Shown here: positions 6,040 to 7,920 of the stretch, piece by piece
Numbering within the stretch: the stretch's first letter is position 1
Layout: every line of letters starts with the position of its first letter
Assembly (NCBI GenBank): GCA_021202325.1
Contig: JAJQDF010000094.1
Location: 1 to 7,920, forward strand
Source: Clostridiales bacterium
Lineage (GTDB): Bacteria; Bacillota; Clostridia; Lachnospirales; Anaerotignaceae
Reading direction: 5' to 3'
Length of the DNA stretch: 7,920 bases
Program-made: the position numbers and the translations under genes
Notes under the pieces: generated by a model
Database searches by the model: none
What the model was told of the DNA's origin: nothing
What the model saw: only the letters and a program-made list of their open reading frames with translations

Positions 6040-6480
6040 ATGAACAAGGTTATACTCATGGGACGTCTTACAAGGGATCCCGAAGTTAGATATTCTCAGG
6101 GCGCAGAGCCTTTGGCGGTTGCCAGATATACGCTGGCAGTAAACAAGCGTTTCAAACGTCAGGGCGAGGCCGATGCGGATTTCATTCCCTGCGTAGTTTT
6201 CGGCAAACAGGGCGAATTCGCTGAGAAATATTTCAGAAAAGGTCAGATGGTAAGCGTAGTTGGAAGACTTCAGGTTCGTAATTGGGAAGACAAGGACGGC
6301 AACAAGCGTGTGACTACCGAGGTGGTTGTCGAGGAGCAGTACTTTGCGGAAAGCAAGGCCGCTTCACAGCAGAATGCCGCTTCAAGCCAGCAGGCGCAGG
6401 CGCCTAAAAAGGCCGAGAGTGCCAATGATGGATTTTACCCAATTGATGAGAGTATAGAAGACGATGATTTACCCTTTTAA
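6040..6480 (+). CDS. ssb: Single-stranded DNA-binding protein
   Basis: This protein coats single-stranded DNA during replication, recombination and repair and recruits partner enzymes. It is 146 residues. The OB fold spans about 1-110: MNKVILMGRLTRDPEVRY at the start, then FIPCVVFGKQGEFAEKYFRKGQ (48-69), VVGRLQVRNWEDKDG (74-88) and a final strand VTTEVVVEEQYF. A Gln/Ala-rich flexible linker (about 113-130) leads to the acidic tip DESIEDDDLPF, the standard docking peptide for SSB partners. The ribosome binding site (GAGAGG at 6023-6028, 11 bases before ATG) is weaker than those of rpsF and rpsR, so it may depend in part on coupling from rpsF 34 bases upstream. Family, length and context all agree. 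Confidence 0.97.
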   Translation: MNKVILMGRLTRDPEVRYSQGAEPLAVARYTLAVNKRFKRQGEADADFIPCVVFGKQGEFAEKYFRKGQMVSVVGRLQVRNWEDKDGNKRVTTEVVVEEQYFAESKAASQQNAASSQQAQAPKKAESANDGFYPIDESIEDDDLPF

Positions 6481-6502
6481 AATTTAAAAGGAGGTTAGCG
6501 AA

Positions 6503-6733
6503 ATGATTCAGAAAAAACGTGGCCGCAGAAAAAAACGCGTTTGCGCTTCATGTGCGGATAAAGTAACAACAATCGATTACAAAGACATAAGCAAATTAAG
6601 AAGATATGTTTCTGAGAGAGGCAAAATCCTTCCCAGAAGAATCACAGGCAACTGTGCAAAGCATCAGAGAGCTTTAACAACAGCTATCAAGAGAGCAAGA
6701 CACGTTGCACTTATGCCTTATACACAGGACTGA
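6503..6733 (+). CDS. rpsR: 30S ribosomal protein S18, zinc-ligand (C+) form
   Basis: This is a small 30S platform protein and the partner of S6. It is 76 residues, with a strong AAAGGAGG at 6487-6494 eight bases before the ATG. Hallmarks are the basic N-terminus ([10 protein letters not shown]), [23 protein letters not shown] (25-47), and [21 protein letters not shown] (55-75). It carries Cys14 and Cys17 (CASC) and then Cys and His in TGNCAKH. This is the four-ligand set of the C+ form, whereas Bacillus subtilis S18 lacks most of it. The protein therefore probably binds one zinc. It closes the operon, 22 bases after ssb, and is followed by a perfect terminator. Confidence 0.96.
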   Translation: MIQKKRGRRKKRVCASCADKVTTIDYKDISKLRRYVSERGKILPRRITGNCAKHQRALTTAIKRARHVALMPYTQD

Positions 6734-6749
6734 TGCGCGCGAGGCGCTT

Positions 6750-6781
6750 AGGCGGAAATCTTTGATTTCCGCCTCTTTTTA
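6750..6781 (+). terminator. Rho-independent terminator of the rpsF-ssb-rpsR operon
   Basis: AGGCGGAAATC (6750-6760) and GATTTCCGCCT (6764-6774) form a perfect 11-bp stem around a TTT loop, followed by CTTTTT. It starts 17 bp after the rpsR stop codon. Confidence 0.95.
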
Positions 6782-6786
6782 TGGAA

Positions 6787-6824
6787 GCAAATCGAAAAGT
6801 TCCGGGAGAAACTTTTCAATTTGC
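6787..6824. repeat. Long hairpin without a T tract, REP-like
   Basis: GCAAAT-c-GAAAAGTT (6787-6801) pairs with AACTTTTC-a-ATTTGC (6810-6824). That is 14 bp with one mismatch, around the 8-base loop CCGGGAGA. No T run follows on either strand, so it is not a simple terminator. It lies in a 390-bp stretch (6782-7172) with no convincing gene. It could be a dispersed palindromic repeat or part of a structured RNA. Confidence 0.6.
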
Positions 6825-6850
6825 AGTGGATACTCATTAGGTATAGACGT

Positions 6851-6874
6851 CGTCGGAAGTGAATTCCTCCGACG
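6851..6874. repeat. Hairpin in non-coding region
   Basis: CGTCGGA (6851-6857) and TCCGACG (6868-6874) are perfectly complementary over 7 bp. GGAA and TTCC inside them give a competing inner stem. No T tract follows on either strand. Confidence 0.45.
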
Positions 6875-7007
6875 TTGGCTGTTTCTCACGGCAAAATTTA
6901 GGCTTGTACATAATTTAAATTAGCTGCTTTAAGGTAACTTAGATGGAAAGTAGTCATCGCTTGAGGAATTTATTTCCGAAAGTGTCAAAAAATTAAAAAT
7001 AGCCGAA

Positions 7008-7045
7008 GTAAAAGTAAAAATTTCTGCTGGAATTTTTGCTTTTAC
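7008..7045. repeat. Long AT-rich hairpin, REP-like
   Basis: GTAAAAG-t-AAAAATT (7008-7022) pairs with AATTTTT-g-CTTTTAC (7031-7045). The stem is 15 bp if the central T/G is read as a U-G pair in RNA, and the loop TCTGCTGG is 8 bases, the same size as in the hairpin at 6787. There is no adjacent T tract beyond the stem itself. The U-G pair would be stable only in RNA of the plus strand. Confidence 0.55.
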
Positions 7046-7054
7046 CGCCGAGAA

Positions 7055-7097
7055 TAAGCGGAAAGCCATCAGGATTTCCGCTTAGCGGCTCCGCCGC
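7055..7097. repeat. Two abutting hairpins, the first sharing its arms with the rpsR terminator
   Basis: TAAGCGGAAA (7055-7064) and TTTCCGCTTA (7075-7084) form a perfect 10-bp stem with a 10-base loop. GCGGC (7085-7089) and GCCGC (7093-7097) follow with no gap and form a second stem with a 3-base loop. The first stem shares GCGGAAA and GATTTCCGC with the rpsR terminator at 6750-6774. A T run (7108-7113) lies a few bases beyond the second hairpin, so the pair could terminate plus-strand transcription entering from upstream. Confidence 0.55.
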
Positions 7098-7118
7098 AAG
7101 ATTTTGCTTTTTTAAATT

Positions 7119-7172
7119 GAATCCCTCTGATATAGTTGCTTTAAGTTTAAACTATATTTGGAGGGATTTTTT
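7119..7172 (+). promoter_or_regulatory. Hairpin enclosing the recombinase ribosome binding site, terminator-like
   Basis: AATCCCTC (7120-7127) is perfectly complementary to GAGGGATT (7161-7168). Inside it ATATAGTT (7130-7137) is complementary to AACTATAT (7150-7157). The stem has 16 Watson-Crick pairs plus possible U-G pairs, with a 12-base loop. TTTT follows, so it looks like a terminator, but the 3' arm contains the Shine-Dalgarno GGAGGG (7160-7165) of the recombinase, whose ATG is at 7173. Transcripts entering from upstream would hide the ribosome binding site or terminate. TATAGT (7131-7136) in the 5' arm could be a -10 box. A transcript from it would start inside the loop and lack the masking arm, though no good -35 is seen. 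Confidence 0.6.
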
Positions 7173-7920
7173 ATGATGAGAATTATTACACCTGAAACAC
7201 TCAGAAAATACGAATTACACTTAAGGCTGGAAGAAAAAAGCAAAGGAACTATAGAAAAATATATGCGTGATATACGCCGATTTGCGCTTTTTATGCCTAT
7301 CGACAGGGAAATAGACAAAGAAATGGTGATTGAATACAAAGAACATTTGGCGGAACAGTATGCCATAAGCACGGCAAATTCCATGATAGCGGCGATAAAC
7401 GGATTATTTATATACATGAGTTGGTATGATCTGAAAGTTAAGCCATTCAAACAGCAGAGGAAAATATTCAGGGATAAGGAGAGAGAACTGACCAAGGCGG
7501 AATACTTGCGCCTTTTGGACGCCGCAAAGGATGAGGGCAACTACCGCCTGTTCTACATTATGGAAACATTGTGCGCAACGGGAATTAGAATTTCAGAACT
7601 GCCGTACATTACGGTTGAAGCGGTAACTGCCGGCAGTGCGGAAGTAAATTGCAAGGGAAAGCAGAGGCTCGTATTGTTCAACAGCAAACTCCGCAAGGCA
7701 CTTCTGAGATACTGCAAAGAGCAGAGGATAGACTCCGGCTCAGTATTTATCACAAGAACCGGAAAACCTATGAGCCGTTCAAATATTTGGACAGAAATGA
7801 AAAAGCTGTGCGAAGCGGCACATGTCGATCCTAAGAAGGTGTTTCCGCATAATTTTAGGCACCTTTTTGCTGTGATATTTTATGAATTAGATAAGGACAT
7901 AGCAAAACTGGCGGATCTGT
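7173..7920 (+). CDS. Tyrosine recombinase (phage integrase family), 3' end beyond window
   Basis: This gene encodes a site-specific DNA recombinase of the XerC/XerD/integrase superfamily. The 249 residues seen have no stop codon before the window end. GGAGGG at 7160-7165 supports the ATG at 7173; an adjacent ATG at 7176 is possible. The N-terminal SAM-like core-binding domain is at about 6-90 (LRKYELHLRLEEKSKGTIEK, then NSMIAAINGLFIYM). The catalytic domain starts near 105 (ELTKAEYLRLLDAA). Catalytic R139 lies in CATGIRISEL, the beta-hairpin Lys is K161 or K163 (CKGKQRLVLF), and H226 with R229 form HNFRHLFA. The second His/Trp and the nucleophilic Tyr should lie past 7920, after DIAKLADL. The small size suggests a stand-alone Lachnospiraceae-type recombinase rather than a large phage integrase. 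Its target, integration or inversion, cannot be told here. Confidence 0.9.
   Translation, partial: MMRIITPETLRKYELHLRLEEKSKGTIEKYMRDIRRFALFMPIDREIDKEMVIEYKEHLAEQYAISTANSMIAAINGLFIYMSWYDLKVKPFKQQRKIFRDKERELTKAEYLRLLDAAKDEGNYRLFYIMETLCATGIRISELPYITVEAVTAGSAEVNCKGKQRLVLFNSKLRKALLRYCKEQRIDSGSVFITRTGKPMSRSNIWTEMKKLCEAAHVDPKKVFPHNFRHLFAVIFYELDKDIAKLADL

Noticed and set aside
6705..6923. Plus-strand open frame of 72 codons
   Set aside because: It begins inside rpsR in another frame and runs through the perfect rpsR terminator and two hairpins. No ribosome binding site is seen.
7112..7540. Minus-strand open frame of 142 codons
   Set aside because: It is antisense to the tyrosine recombinase, which has full family motifs.

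Overview
The window looks like a chromosomal segment from an anaerobic Firmicute of the class Clostridia, most likely Lachnospiraceae-like. The evidence is strong AGGAGG-type ribosome binding sites, AGA-rich arginine codons, a clostridial Re-type citrate synthase next to an isocitrate dehydrogenase, and a zinc-ligand (C+) form of ribosomal protein S18. The placement comes from protein and signal style only; no 16S rRNA or other phylogenetic anchor is present.

Layout. Positions 31-531 hold a helical protein of unknown function. It converges, across a strong hairpin terminator, on a small minus-strand gene (604-870) for a hydrophilic protein with a C-terminal hydrophobic tail. A 317-bp divergent intergenic region follows. 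It carries a good sigma-A-type promoter (997-1026) and a leader of about 155 nt with several mutually exclusive hairpins. This leader drives the two-gene unit 1188-3748: a DRE-TIM aldol-condensing synthase, best read as Re-citrate synthase, and an isocitrate dehydrogenase. With an aconitase encoded elsewhere, the pair would make 2-oxoglutarate, and hence glutamate, from oxaloacetate and acetyl-CoA. A strong terminator closes the unit.

Positions 3828-3895 hold a short heptamer tandem repeat and an inverted repeat around a perfect TATAAT box. Next come a translationally coupled pair, UDP-GlcNAc 2-epimerase (wecB) and dihydrofolate reductase (folA), overlapping by ATGA. The conserved rpsF-ssb-rpsR operon (5718-6733) follows, with its own promoter, a leader showing the CCG bulge expected of the S6:S18 autoregulatory site, and a perfect terminator.

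The last part (6782-7172) has no convincing gene but is packed with long, near-perfect hairpins. The last of these encloses the Shine-Dalgarno site of a tyrosine recombinase gene that runs off the window end (7173-7920). This hairpin-rich block plus recombinase is the most accessory-looking and least explained part of the window. The rest is ordinary core metabolism and information processing.
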